NCBI RefSeq assembly: GCF_958350005.1
Contig: NZ_CATWFF010000133.1
Span: 1-5,566, forward strand
From: an uncultured Megasphaera sp.
GTDB lineage: Bacteria; Bacillota; Negativicutes; Veillonellales; Megasphaeraceae
Length of the DNA: 5,566 nucleotides
Reading direction: 5' to 3'
Both the position numbers and the translations under genes were made by a program. Each line of letters opens with the position of its first letter. Positions within the stretch are counted from its first letter, which is position 1. A model generated the notes under the pieces. That model searched no databases and was not told the origin of the DNA. It saw only the letters and a program-made list of their open reading frames with translations. This document shows positions 1 through 5,392 of the stretch, in pieces.

Positions 1-35
1 AGGTGAAAATAAAAAATTTGTTTATATCTGCTCTA

Positions 36-1211
36 TTACAGAGCATCCTGATCCTGCCAGGTTTCCAGCAGTACTGGCTGGCCGTCCTGAAACGTCTTAA
101 TAAAGACCGGCTTAATCGCATCGTGATTGCCGTCGAGATCAATCGTACCGGCAGCGCCTTCATAGTCGATCGTCCGGGCCAGTTCATCGGCAATCTTCCG
201 GGGATTCCCTTCGCCGCTGCGGCGTATGGCTTCAGCAACCATCATGAAGGAATCATATCCAAGAGCGGCATAACTGTCCGGCCAATGACCATATCGCCGG
301 TAATAGGCCTGCGCAAAGGCTTCTGATACGGCAGCCTGTGTATTACGGGCATAATGGTCCGTATAAATCAGATGCTGCAGATATGCCGGCGGCAGAGATG
401 CAGCCATACGGGAACCGTTCCAGCCGTCTATGCCCAGAATGATACCGGTTACACCGCTGTCCCGGGCCTGGACGATGAATTCCATGGCCTGCTGGTCATA
501 AAAAGGCGCATATACGACATCACAGGGATGCACTGCGAGCTGGGCCAGCGCCGATGCCATGCCGCCAGACGCAGATACGTCTACGACCAGCGGTACCTGT
601 CCGCCGTCGGCCAGAAAGGCCTGGCGGAAAAATTCGGCCAGACTCCGGGAATAAATCTGACTGCCGTCGTATACGACAGCAGCCGTGCGGGCCTGTACGT
701 CCTGGCGGGCATAGTCAGCCATGGACCGGCCCTGATAGGAATCGATAAAGGTCGCCCGAAACATATAGGGATAGGGCTTTCCCGTTTCCCGGTCCACTGT
801 AATATCCGGATGCGTGCCGGCCGGACTGATGACGGGCACCTTGACAGCTGCCACATCACGAAGTATGGCCAGGGCACATTCTGACAGGTTGGGACCGATC
901 ATGGCCGTGACATGCTGACGCGACAGGTGCCGCACATTGGCAGCTGCCTCATCAGGAAGGCTGCGGTTATCGACGACAACCGTCCGGACCGGCTTTTGCA
1001 GCAGTCCGCCCTGCTCATTGACCTGATCCCTGGCCAGTTCAATGCCCTCCATCGTCGACGTGCCGTACGTACTGCCCCTGCCGGTAAGAGCCAGGTTCAC
1101 GCCGATGCAAATATCCTGCGGCTCTGTCGTATCCGTACGGGCCAGCAGGGAAAAAACAGCAAGAACCAGGATACATACAGCTGTACCGGCCAAGGGTTTC
1201 CACCGTTTCAT
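36..1211 (-). CDS. Branched-chain amino acid-type periplasmic substrate-binding protein (LivJ-like, Peripla_BP_6 family)
   Basis: A 391-residue extracytoplasmic solute-binding protein of the type I periplasmic fold, the family that captures branched-chain amino acids or similar small ligands for ABC importers. Residues 7-24 form a hydrophobic N-terminal signal or anchor after a basic MKRWK start. The mature part begins near residue 34 with IGVNLALTG. Family hallmarks follow: the MIGPNLSE segment (104-111), PVISPAGTHP (126-135), the second-lobe strand TAAVVYDGS (176-184), and the C-terminal YDSFMMVAEAI and YEGAAGTIDLDG segments. Length is normal for the family. No lipobox cysteine follows the signal; the only nearby Cys (13) sits inside the hydrophobic core, so the protein is probably soluble periplasmic or held by its uncleaved N-terminus. 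The start is ATG with AAAGGCAGG upstream. It is last in the minus-strand operon, 33 bases after the M23 gene. No permease or ATPase gene is in the window, so the ligand cannot be assigned. Confidence 0.9.
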   Translation of the reverse strand: MKRWKPLAGTAVCILVLAVFSLLARTDTTEPQDICIGVNLALTGRGSTYGTSTMEGIELARDQVNEQGGLLQKPVRTVVVDNRSLPDEAAANVRHLSRQHVTAMIGPNLSECALAILRDVAAVKVPVISPAGTHPDITVDRETGKPYPYMFRATFIDSYQGRSMADYARQDVQARTAAVVYDGSQIYSRSLAEFFRQAFLADGGQVPLVVDVSASGGMASALAQLAVHPCDVVYAPFYDQQAMEFIVQARDSGVTGIILGIDGWNGSRMAASLPPAYLQHLIYTDHYARNTQAAVSEAFAQAYYRRYGHWPDSYAALGYDSFMMVAEAIRRSGEGNPRKIADELARTIDYEGAAGTIDLDGNHDAIKPVFIKTFQDGQPVLLETWQDQDAL

Positions 1212-1244
1212 GAGGGGACCTGCCTTTCTCCGCGCACCTGGGCA

Positions 1245-2207
1245 CTACGGAAGGAACAGCAACGGATCTGTCGGCGTGCCGTTGACGCGAACTTCATAAT
1301 GAACATGAGGACCTGTACTGCGTCCCGTACTGCCGGCCAGAGCAATCATATCGCCAGTCTGCACGGTCTGTCCCGGCACGACGAGGACCATGGAGTTATG
1401 GCCGTACCGCGTAACAAAGCCGTTGCCGTGGTCGATTTCTACCAGATTGCCATAGCCGTCGACCCAGCCGGCCTGCGACACTGTACCGGCTGCTGTCGCC
1501 CGCACAGGCGTACCATAATCTACGGCAATATCCAGCCCTTCATGGAAGCCTGTGCCGCCGCCGATGGGATTGCCCCGATAGCCGAAAGGCGACGTAATCG
1601 TACCCGTAACCGGCCAGATAGACGGCGTCGATGACGAAGCATACTTCTTGGAAATCTGCTGCATCTGCCGCACCTGCTGTCCTGCCGTATCACTCAGTAC
1701 GGTCTTAAGGGTAATAAAACTGATGACGCGGGCATTGGTCCGCGTTTCCAACCGGGAGGCGGCCAGCAGCAGGTCATTGTAATCTGCCTGAGACAAATCC
1801 GGCGATTTCTTCCGCTGTCCTGCTGTGCCGCCGTCACCTTTTGGGCTGTCACCCATTCCGGCGCCTTTGACCATTTGCCGCAGCTCCTGATCGAGGGCAT
1901 CCATTTTATCCATCTTTTCCTGCAGTGACGACGTCTTGTCCCGCATGAGCTGCAGCTGCTGTTCGTGGAGTGCTTCCTTCTGCCGGGCCTGCTGCAGGGA
2001 CATATACTGGTATACGCCGGCACCTACAGCCGCAATCAGAACGACAATGCCGCAGACTGCAGCCACGACAGCCCGCCGATACTGCTGCGGCGTGAGCACA
2101 ACCGGTTTCGCCTCAGACGGGCGCCACCAGCTTGTACGGTCCTGAAAACGGCGAAACTGCCCTCGTATCCATTCCGTTATCTGTGCTGCTTTTTCCTGAA
2201 ATCCCAA
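1245..2207 (-). CDS. Membrane-anchored M23 family metallopeptidase (LytM-type peptidoglycan endopeptidase)
   Basis: A 320-residue predicted cell-wall hydrolase that cuts peptide cross-links of peptidoglycan outside the cytoplasmic membrane. Residues 1-44 are a basic, aromatic-rich cytoplasmic tail. Residues 45-68 are one transmembrane helix. Residues 70-112 are a Gln/Lys-rich probable coiled coil, followed by a Gly/Ser/Pro linker (113-135) and a second helical stretch to about 190. The C-terminal 130 residues are a complete M23 domain: zinc ligands His222 and Asp226 (HEGLD), His303 in HVHYEV, and active-site His270 (YGH) and His301. All key residues are present, so the enzyme should be active. 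The start is TTG: the frame is closed by TAA five codons upstream with no ATG or GTG between, and AAGGGA lies 7 bases before the TTG. The first in-frame ATG falls after the membrane helix. It sits 28 bases after the DUF4446 gene, in the par operon. Confidence 0.92.
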   Translation of the reverse strand: MGFQEKAAQITEWIRGQFRRFQDRTSWWRPSEAKPVVLTPQQYRRAVVAAVCGIVVLIAAVGAGVYQYMSLQQARQKEALHEQQLQLMRDKTSSLQEKMDKMDALDQELRQMVKGAGMGDSPKGDGGTAGQRKKSPDLSQADYNDLLLAASRLETRTNARVISFITLKTVLSDTAGQQVRQMQQISKKYASSSTPSIWPVTGTITSPFGYRGNPIGGGTGFHEGLDIAVDYGTPVRATAAGTVSQAGWVDGYGNLVEIDHGNGFVTRYGHNSMVLVVPGQTVQTGDMIALAGSTGRSTGPHVHYEVRVNGTPTDPLLFLP

Positions 2208-2214
2208 TGTGTCT

Positions 2215-2220
2215 TCCCTT
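2215..2220 (-). promoter_or_regulatory. Ribosome binding site deciding the TTG start of the M23 gene
   Basis: The minus strand reads AAGGGA here, 7 bases before the TTG at 2205-2207. Spacing and complementarity fit a Shine-Dalgarno site. There is no other usable start codon between the upstream stop and the membrane helix, so this site supports the unusual TTG initiation. Confidence 0.65.
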
Positions 2221-2235
2221 CTTTAATATACGTGC

Positions 2236-2760
2236 TTACTGCGAATCTTTCTGCCCGTCCTGCATATCGCCAGTATACTGCAGGGCATTGTCCAGGCTTT
2301 CTTTTTCTTCTTCACTCATGCCGTACAGGCATTTCCCGGCCGTAATGGGCTTGGCAAAAATACGCGACTCACTGCGTCCATATACGCTGGACAGGCAGAA
2401 GCCGTCGTCTTTGCCGTCCAGGACCGTAAAGGCAAAGCTCAGGTTGTTGCCAATATTGTCAAAGGCATTGTATTTGACAAAGCCAATTTTGCGGAAACAG
2501 TGATTCTGCACAGACAGAATATCTTTCTGTGTCTGGTGAATCATATCCAGCGTTCCCTGCAGATCGTGAAGCTTGGCTACATCTTCACGCAGCTTAAGTT
2601 CCACGCTTTTTCCCGTTTCATCCTGCATGAAAAAGGCGTATTTGCTTTCCAGCAGTCTGACTCGTTTATATAAAAACACGACGGCAGCCAAAAGAAGTAT
2701 GATGATGACGCCTGCGGCGCCAGCTGCCGTCATTACTGCAATGCTACTCAATCCCAACAT
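2236..2760 (-). CDS. DUF4446 family membrane protein
   Basis: A 174-residue protein matching the DUF4446 family, which is common in Firmicutes next to parA/parB and has no established function. Residues 8-31 form a single N-terminal transmembrane helix followed by the basic YKRVR, which predicts a cytoplasmic C-terminal domain. Residues 32-90 are charged and probably helical. The family core follows: VKYNAFDNIGNNLSFAFTVLD (95-115), then SSVYGRSESRIFAKPI (124-139) with its Tyr, Arg and Lys-Pro-Ile positions, then the acidic MSEEEKESLDNAL stretch. The tail is polar. The ATG start is supported by a perfect AGGAGG 6 bases upstream. It lies 39 bases after parB and 28 bases before the M23 gene. The conserved position beside partition genes suggests, but does not show, a link between the nucleoid and the membrane. 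Confidence 0.85.
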   Translation of the reverse strand: MLGLSSIAVMTAAGAAGVIIILLLAAVVFLYKRVRLLESKYAFFMQDETGKSVELKLREDVAKLHDLQGTLDMIHQTQKDILSVQNHCFRKIGFVKYNAFDNIGNNLSFAFTVLDGKDDGFCLSSVYGRSESRIFAKPITAGKCLYGMSEEEKESLDNALQYTGDMQDGQKDSQ

Positions 2761-2766
2761 GTTTTT

Positions 2767-2772
2767 CCTCCT
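2767..2772 (-). promoter_or_regulatory. Strong ribosome binding site of the DUF4446 gene, inside a palindrome
   Basis: The minus strand reads a perfect AGGAGG 6 bases before the ATG at 2758-2760. Four of its bases fall in the 12-base palindrome TCCTGCGCAGGA (2769-2780), which overlaps a second palindrome, GCAGGATCCTGC (2775-2786). The RNA could form a short stem that covers part of the site. The stem is only 4 pairs, so an effect on translation is speculative. Confidence 0.7.
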
Positions 2773-2799
2773 GCGCAGGATCCTGCCGTATGACCGCCA

Positions 2800-3744
2800 C
2801 TATACATGAAAGGAAGAGACAGGCGGCGCACCGTCTTCCTCCGGCTCGTCAGTCAGTAATGCCAACAGCCGTTCAAATTCTGCTTCTGATGTAAAGGATA
2901 TTTCAATTTTTCCATTCTTTTTATTTCTGTCCAGACGAATGGCAACACTGGTACCCAAATGCATTTTCAGCCGGTCCTGGAGCACTTCCAGATGGGCATC
3001 GGCCTTCCGGGGTTCCGACGGCCTTTCTTCTATCATCATCTGCCGTACCAGAGCTTCCGCCTGCCGGGCTGACAGTTCCTGATCGACAATGCGGACAGCC
3101 CCGTCAATCTGCTGCTCCTTCGTCGGCAGCTGCAGGAGCGGCCGGACCTGTCCCATCGTAAGCACGCCGTCAGACACGTACTGCCGGATCTCTTCCGGCA
3201 GCTGGAGCAGGCGGATCATGTTGGCCACATGGGAGCGGCTTTTGCCGACTTTCTGCGCTGCCTGTTCCTGGGTCAGATGAAATTCATCAACCAAGGCCTT
3301 ATAGGCCAGTGCTTCTTCAATGGCATTCAGATCTTCGCGCTGCAGATTTTCGATGAGTGCAATTTCTGCCGCTTCCTGTGAATCCATATGGCGAATGATG
3401 GCCGGAATCGTCTTCAGGCCGCATACTTTGGCAGCCCGCAGGCGCCGTTCGCCGGCGACGAGTTCATACTGACCGCCGTCTTTTTTCTGCACAATAATGG
3501 GCTGAATCAGTCCGTATTGGCGAATGGAATCGGCCAGGGCCTGAATGGCTTCAGGCGAAAAAGACCGCCGCGGCTGATAGGGATTGGGCACGACGGCGTC
3601 GACGCTGATTTCCACTGTCCCCGCTGCCGGGTCCGCCTGCTGGCGGTGCCGTTTATCCAGACCCAGCGCTTCCAGGCGGCTGTACTTCTGCAGGGCCTGT
3701 TCCAGGCGGTTATTGGCGCCGAGACCTGATTTTTTAGCCGACAC
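2800..3744 (-). CDS. parB: Chromosome partition protein ParB (Spo0J-type, CTP-dependent DNA clamp)
   Basis: A 314-residue ParB. In this family ParB binds parS sites near the origin, loads CTP, slides along DNA as a clamp, recruits SMC and stimulates the ATPase of ParA. Domains in order: an N-terminal ParA-interacting tail (1-40) that is diverged from the usual GLGKGLDALL form; the ParB/Srx CTP-binding domain with NPYQPRR (54-60), ELVAGERRLRAA (94-105, carrying the GERR motif) and ENLQR (132-136); a helix-turn-helix near 158-180 (LTQEQAAQKVGKSRSHVANM); and a C-terminal dimerisation domain from about 250. Length is normal. The segment after the helix-turn-helix reads MGQVRPLL where the family usually has GHARALL. 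The start is GTG, inside the end of parA, with GAGAGGTGA 6 bases upstream. It is second in the operon and translationally coupled to parA. Confidence 0.97.
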   Translation of the reverse strand: MSAKKSGLGANNRLEQALQKYSRLEALGLDKRHRQQADPAAGTVEISVDAVVPNPYQPRRSFSPEAIQALADSIRQYGLIQPIIVQKKDGGQYELVAGERRLRAAKVCGLKTIPAIIRHMDSQEAAEIALIENLQREDLNAIEEALAYKALVDEFHLTQEQAAQKVGKSRSHVANMIRLLQLPEEIRQYVSDGVLTMGQVRPLLQLPTKEQQIDGAVRIVDQELSARQAEALVRQMMIEERPSEPRKADAHLEVLQDRLKMHLGTSVAIRLDRNKKNGKIEISFTSEAEFERLLALLTDEPEEDGAPPVSSFHV

Positions 3745-4510
3745 GCCGTATCACCTCTCTTGCCAGCTTTTTATACACTTCTGCCCCTTTTGAATGGGGA
3801 TCGTATTCCGTAATCGGTTCGCCGTGACTCGGCGCTTCACCGAGGCGGACGTTGCGGGGGATAATCGTCTTGAATACCTGGCCGCTGAAATATTTCTTCA
3901 CTTCTTCTGTCACCTGAATGGACAGGTTCGTCCGCCCATCGTACATGGTCATGAGCAGTCCCAGAAGCTGCAGCTTATCATTGAGATTATCCCGCACCAT
4001 TTCCACCGTTTCCATGAGCTGCGTCAGCCCTTCAAGGGCATAAAATTCGCACTGAACGGGAATGAGAATGTAATCGGCTGCTGCCAGGGCATTGACCGTC
4101 AGCAGTCCCAGTGACGGAGGGCAGTCAATGATGACGTAATCATAGGGCTTTTTGAGCTCCTGCAAATGGGCAGACAGGCTCTTTTTCAGGATAAATTCCC
4201 GTTCATCCAGGCTGACTAATTTCACAGCCGCACCGGCCAGATCCATCGTTGCCGGCAGGACGGACAGCTTCTTGATCATCGTCGGCTGAATGACCTCAGC
4301 CACAGGCGTCTGTTCAATCAGACAATCATATATATTCGTTTCCAGGCCGGCTTTGTCAATACCTAAGCCGCTCGTGGCGTTGCCCTGGGGATCCAAATCA
4401 ATCAGGAGCGTCCGTTTTCCGGCATTGGCCAGACAGGCACTCATATTTACAGCTGTCGTCGTCTTGCCGACGCCGCCTTTTTGGTTCGTTATGGCAATGA
4501 TATGCGCCAC
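3734..4510 (-). CDS. parA: Chromosome partition ATPase ParA (Soj-type)
   Basis: A 258-residue ParA/MinD-superfamily ATPase. The ATP-bound dimer coats DNA nonspecifically, and ParB-parS complexes follow it as ATP is hydrolysed, separating the replicated origins. It shows the deviant Walker A box KGGVGKTT (11-18) with signature Lys11, the Walker A' segment LIDLDPQGN (36-44), Walker B YVIIDCPPS (125-133), and the C-terminal IPRNVRLGEAPSHG (217-230) region with arginines expected in DNA binding. Length is typical for chromosomal Soj proteins. The frame stays open upstream to an ATG at 4567, but that ATG lies within the predicted -10 element, upstream of the expected transcript start. The GTG at 4508-4510 has GAGGTGG 5 bases upstream and gives the usual family N-terminus, so it is preferred. 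parA is the first gene of the operon and overlaps parB by 11 bases. Confidence 0.97.
   Translation of the reverse strand: MAHIIAITNQKGGVGKTTTAVNMSACLANAGKRTLLIDLDPQGNATSGLGIDKAGLETNIYDCLIEQTPVAEVIQPTMIKKLSVLPATMDLAGAAVKLVSLDEREFILKKSLSAHLQELKKPYDYVIIDCPPSLGLLTVNALAAADYILIPVQCEFYALEGLTQLMETVEMVRDNLNDKLQLLGLLMTMYDGRTNLSIQVTEEVKKYFSGQVFKTIIPRNVRLGEAPSHGEPITEYDPHSKGAEVYKKLAREVIRRVG
3751..3759 (-). promoter_or_regulatory. Ribosome binding site of parB within the parA coding end
   Basis: The minus strand reads GAGAGGTGA inside the last codons of parA, 6 bases before the parB GTG at 3742-3744. It fixes the GTG as the parB start. With the 11-base gene overlap it suggests that parB is translated by ribosomes finishing parA, which would keep the two proteins in a fixed ratio. 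Confidence 0.7.
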
Positions 4511-4515
4511 TGCAT

Positions 4516-4522
4516 CCACCTC
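4516..4522 (-). promoter_or_regulatory. Ribosome binding site deciding the GTG start of parA
   Basis: The minus strand reads GAGGTGG, followed by the 5-base spacer ATGCA and the GTG at 4508-4510. Neither upstream in-frame ATG (4538-4540 or 4565-4567) has a comparable site. This selects a 258-residue ParA over the 277-residue reading. Confidence 0.75.
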
Positions 4523-4557
4523 ATTTTCCTCATAATTCATTAGTAAGTCTATGTTAT

Positions 4558-4586
4558 AGTATAGCATAGACAGTTCGCCGTAACCA
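4558..4586 (-). promoter_or_regulatory. Extended -10 promoter of the parAB operon
   Basis: On the minus strand the -10 box TATACT (4558-4563) matches the sigma-70/SigA consensus at 5 of 6 bases and is preceded by TGC, giving an extended -10. A weak -35 candidate, TGGTTA (4581-4586), lies exactly 17 bases upstream. Transcription would begin near 4551, leaving a leader of about 40 bases before the parA GTG. The TGCTATA core is shared with the opposing promoter at 4632-4637. Confidence 0.65.
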
Positions 4587-4635
4587 GTGGAAAAAGGGGA
4601 AAAAAAGAGTAAATTCTGCCCGTTCCTATGCTATA
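4560..4635. repeat. Inverted repeat joining the two divergent -10 regions
   Basis: CTATGCTATA occurs on the plus strand at 4626-4635 and on the minus strand at 4560-4569, giving a perfect 10-base inverted repeat with a 56-base purine-rich spacer. Each arm contains the TGCTATA part of an extended -10 element. The match may only reflect two promoters of the same class, or it may mark a shared control site. Confidence 0.6.
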
Positions 4636-4637
4636 AT
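4609..4637 (+). promoter_or_regulatory. Extended -10 promoter of the MetH-activation-domain gene
   Basis: A perfect TATAAT (4632-4637) is preceded by TGC (4629-4631), forming an extended -10. The expected -35 position (4609-4614, GTAAAT) is poor, which an extended -10 can compensate for. The run of seven A residues just upstream of the -35 position (from about 4601) could act as an UP element. Transcription would start near 4644, leaving about 33 bases to the ATG, with AAAGGA at 4661-4666 as the ribosome binding site. Confidence 0.7.
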
Positions 4638-4676
4638 AAAGGCAGTACATACTTTTTGTGAAAGGACGATATTTCT

Positions 4677-5324
4677 ATGCCAACCTATACAGGTACTCTA
4701 TCCTCTATTGATCAGACTGCCGTGAAAGAATACGCCTCACAGCGCGGCCAGGACCTGTCGGACCACGACGTCCAGGAAGCCTGCAAAACCGTGCTTCGAC
4801 TGGCATCGCCGCAGGGCGTGTTCCAGCAGGGATTCTACGACCAGGCATCGCAGCATCTCCTCTGTTCCCATCCCTTCCAGCTCCGCAGCACCCAGCTCGT
4901 GCCCTATCTCGAACAGGCCCATATTATCCTCATCGGCGCCGTCACTATCGGCGCTGCCGTCGAAAAGGAAATTGACGACGCGTTTCTCCAGCATAACGTA
5001 GCAGGCGGCGTCGCCCTGGACTCGGCAGCTGCTGCCGCCACGGGCACCCTCCTGGACCAGCTGACAGACTATATCCGTTCCATCAGCGAAGATAAAGGAT
5101 ACAAAGTCGTCTGGCGTTTCAGCCCCGGCAACGGCGACTGGCCTGCAGGTCAGCAGACGGACGTAGCCAATGCTGCCGGCGGCAGCCAGATCGGCATGGC
5201 CGTCACACCAGGCGGCATGCTCAGCCCCCGCCGTTCCCTGACCGCCCTCTTTGGTCTCCATCAGGCCGACGGCTGTGCCGGGTCCTGCTCCGGCTGCGCC
5301 ATGGCCGGCCACTGCGGCGGCTAA
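4677..5324 (+). CDS. Stand-alone protein related to the methionine synthase (MetH) activation domain
   Basis: A 215-residue protein whose centre resembles the cobalamin-dependent methionine synthase activation domain, which in MetH binds S-adenosylmethionine for reductive reactivation of B12. Visible hallmarks are ILIGAVTIGAAVEKEI (84-99), ALDSAAAAA (113-121), WRFSPGNGDWP (146-156) and GGMLSPRRSLTALFGL (179-194). In the family the RxxPGY segment contacts the methyl donor; here Arg147, Pro150 and Gly151 remain but the Tyr position is Asn152. The tail carries four cysteines (200, 204, 207, 213) spaced C-x3-C-x2-C-x5-C, which could bind a metal or iron-sulfur cluster. No signal peptide or membrane helix is clear, so it is probably cytoplasmic. 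Start: ATG with AAAGGA 10 bases upstream. It ends in tandem stops (TAA TAG) before a terminator. Proteins of this kind occur apart from MetH in many Firmicutes; the exact role here is unknown. Confidence 0.87.
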   Translation: MPTYTGTLSSIDQTAVKEYASQRGQDLSDHDVQEACKTVLRLASPQGVFQQGFYDQASQHLLCSHPFQLRSTQLVPYLEQAHIILIGAVTIGAAVEKEIDDAFLQHNVAGGVALDSAAAAATGTLLDQLTDYIRSISEDKGYKVVWRFSPGNGDWPAGQQTDVANAAGGSQIGMAVTPGGMLSPRRSLTALFGLHQADGCAGSCSGCAMAGHCGG

Positions 5325-5346
5325 TAGAATTCAGCTATAGGCATAC

Positions 5347-5392
5347 AAAAACCGGGTATACTCTCTGCCGTCAGCGAGTATACCCGGTTTTT
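5347..5392. terminator. Strong, probably bidirectional, intrinsic terminator
   Basis: AAAAACCGGGTATACTC (5347-5363) pairs perfectly over 17 bases with its reverse complement at 5376-5392. The loop contains an extra CTG/CAG pairing (5365-5367 with 5372-5374). The GC-rich CCGGG/CCCGG core is followed by five T residues on the plus strand and, because of the A run, by five T residues on the minus strand as well. It ends the plus-strand gene 22 bases after its stop codon and would also end the minus-strand RNA arriving from the right. Confidence 0.93.

Noticed and set aside
6..45. Possible terminator for the operon: TGCTCT/AGAGCA hairpin (29-45) and a minus-strand T run (6-16)
   Set aside because: The 6-pair stem straddles the stop codon of the binding-protein gene and lies 12 bases from the T run, too far for a normal intrinsic terminator. 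The operon end may be outside the window.
912..1634. Plus-strand 240-codon open frame antisense to the binding-protein and M23 genes
   Set aside because: It crosses two well-supported minus-strand genes, its protein is rich in Arg, His and Cys without family motifs, and it has no convincing ribosome binding site. It is a coding shadow.
3771..3779. TTATACACT, similar to a DnaA box
   Set aside because: It is isolated, mismatched at the last base, and inside parA. There is no cluster of boxes or AT-rich unwinding region to suggest an origin.
4650..4665. GTGAAA resembling half of a parS site upstream of the plus-strand gene
   Set aside because: Only about 9 of 16 positions match the palindrome, the left half is absent, and the bases overlap the ribosome binding site.
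4737..5312. Minus-strand 191-codon open frame antisense to the MetH-activation gene
   Set aside because: It is Gly/Ala-rich with no recognised motif, while the plus-strand frame has a promoter, ribosome binding site, family motifs and terminator.
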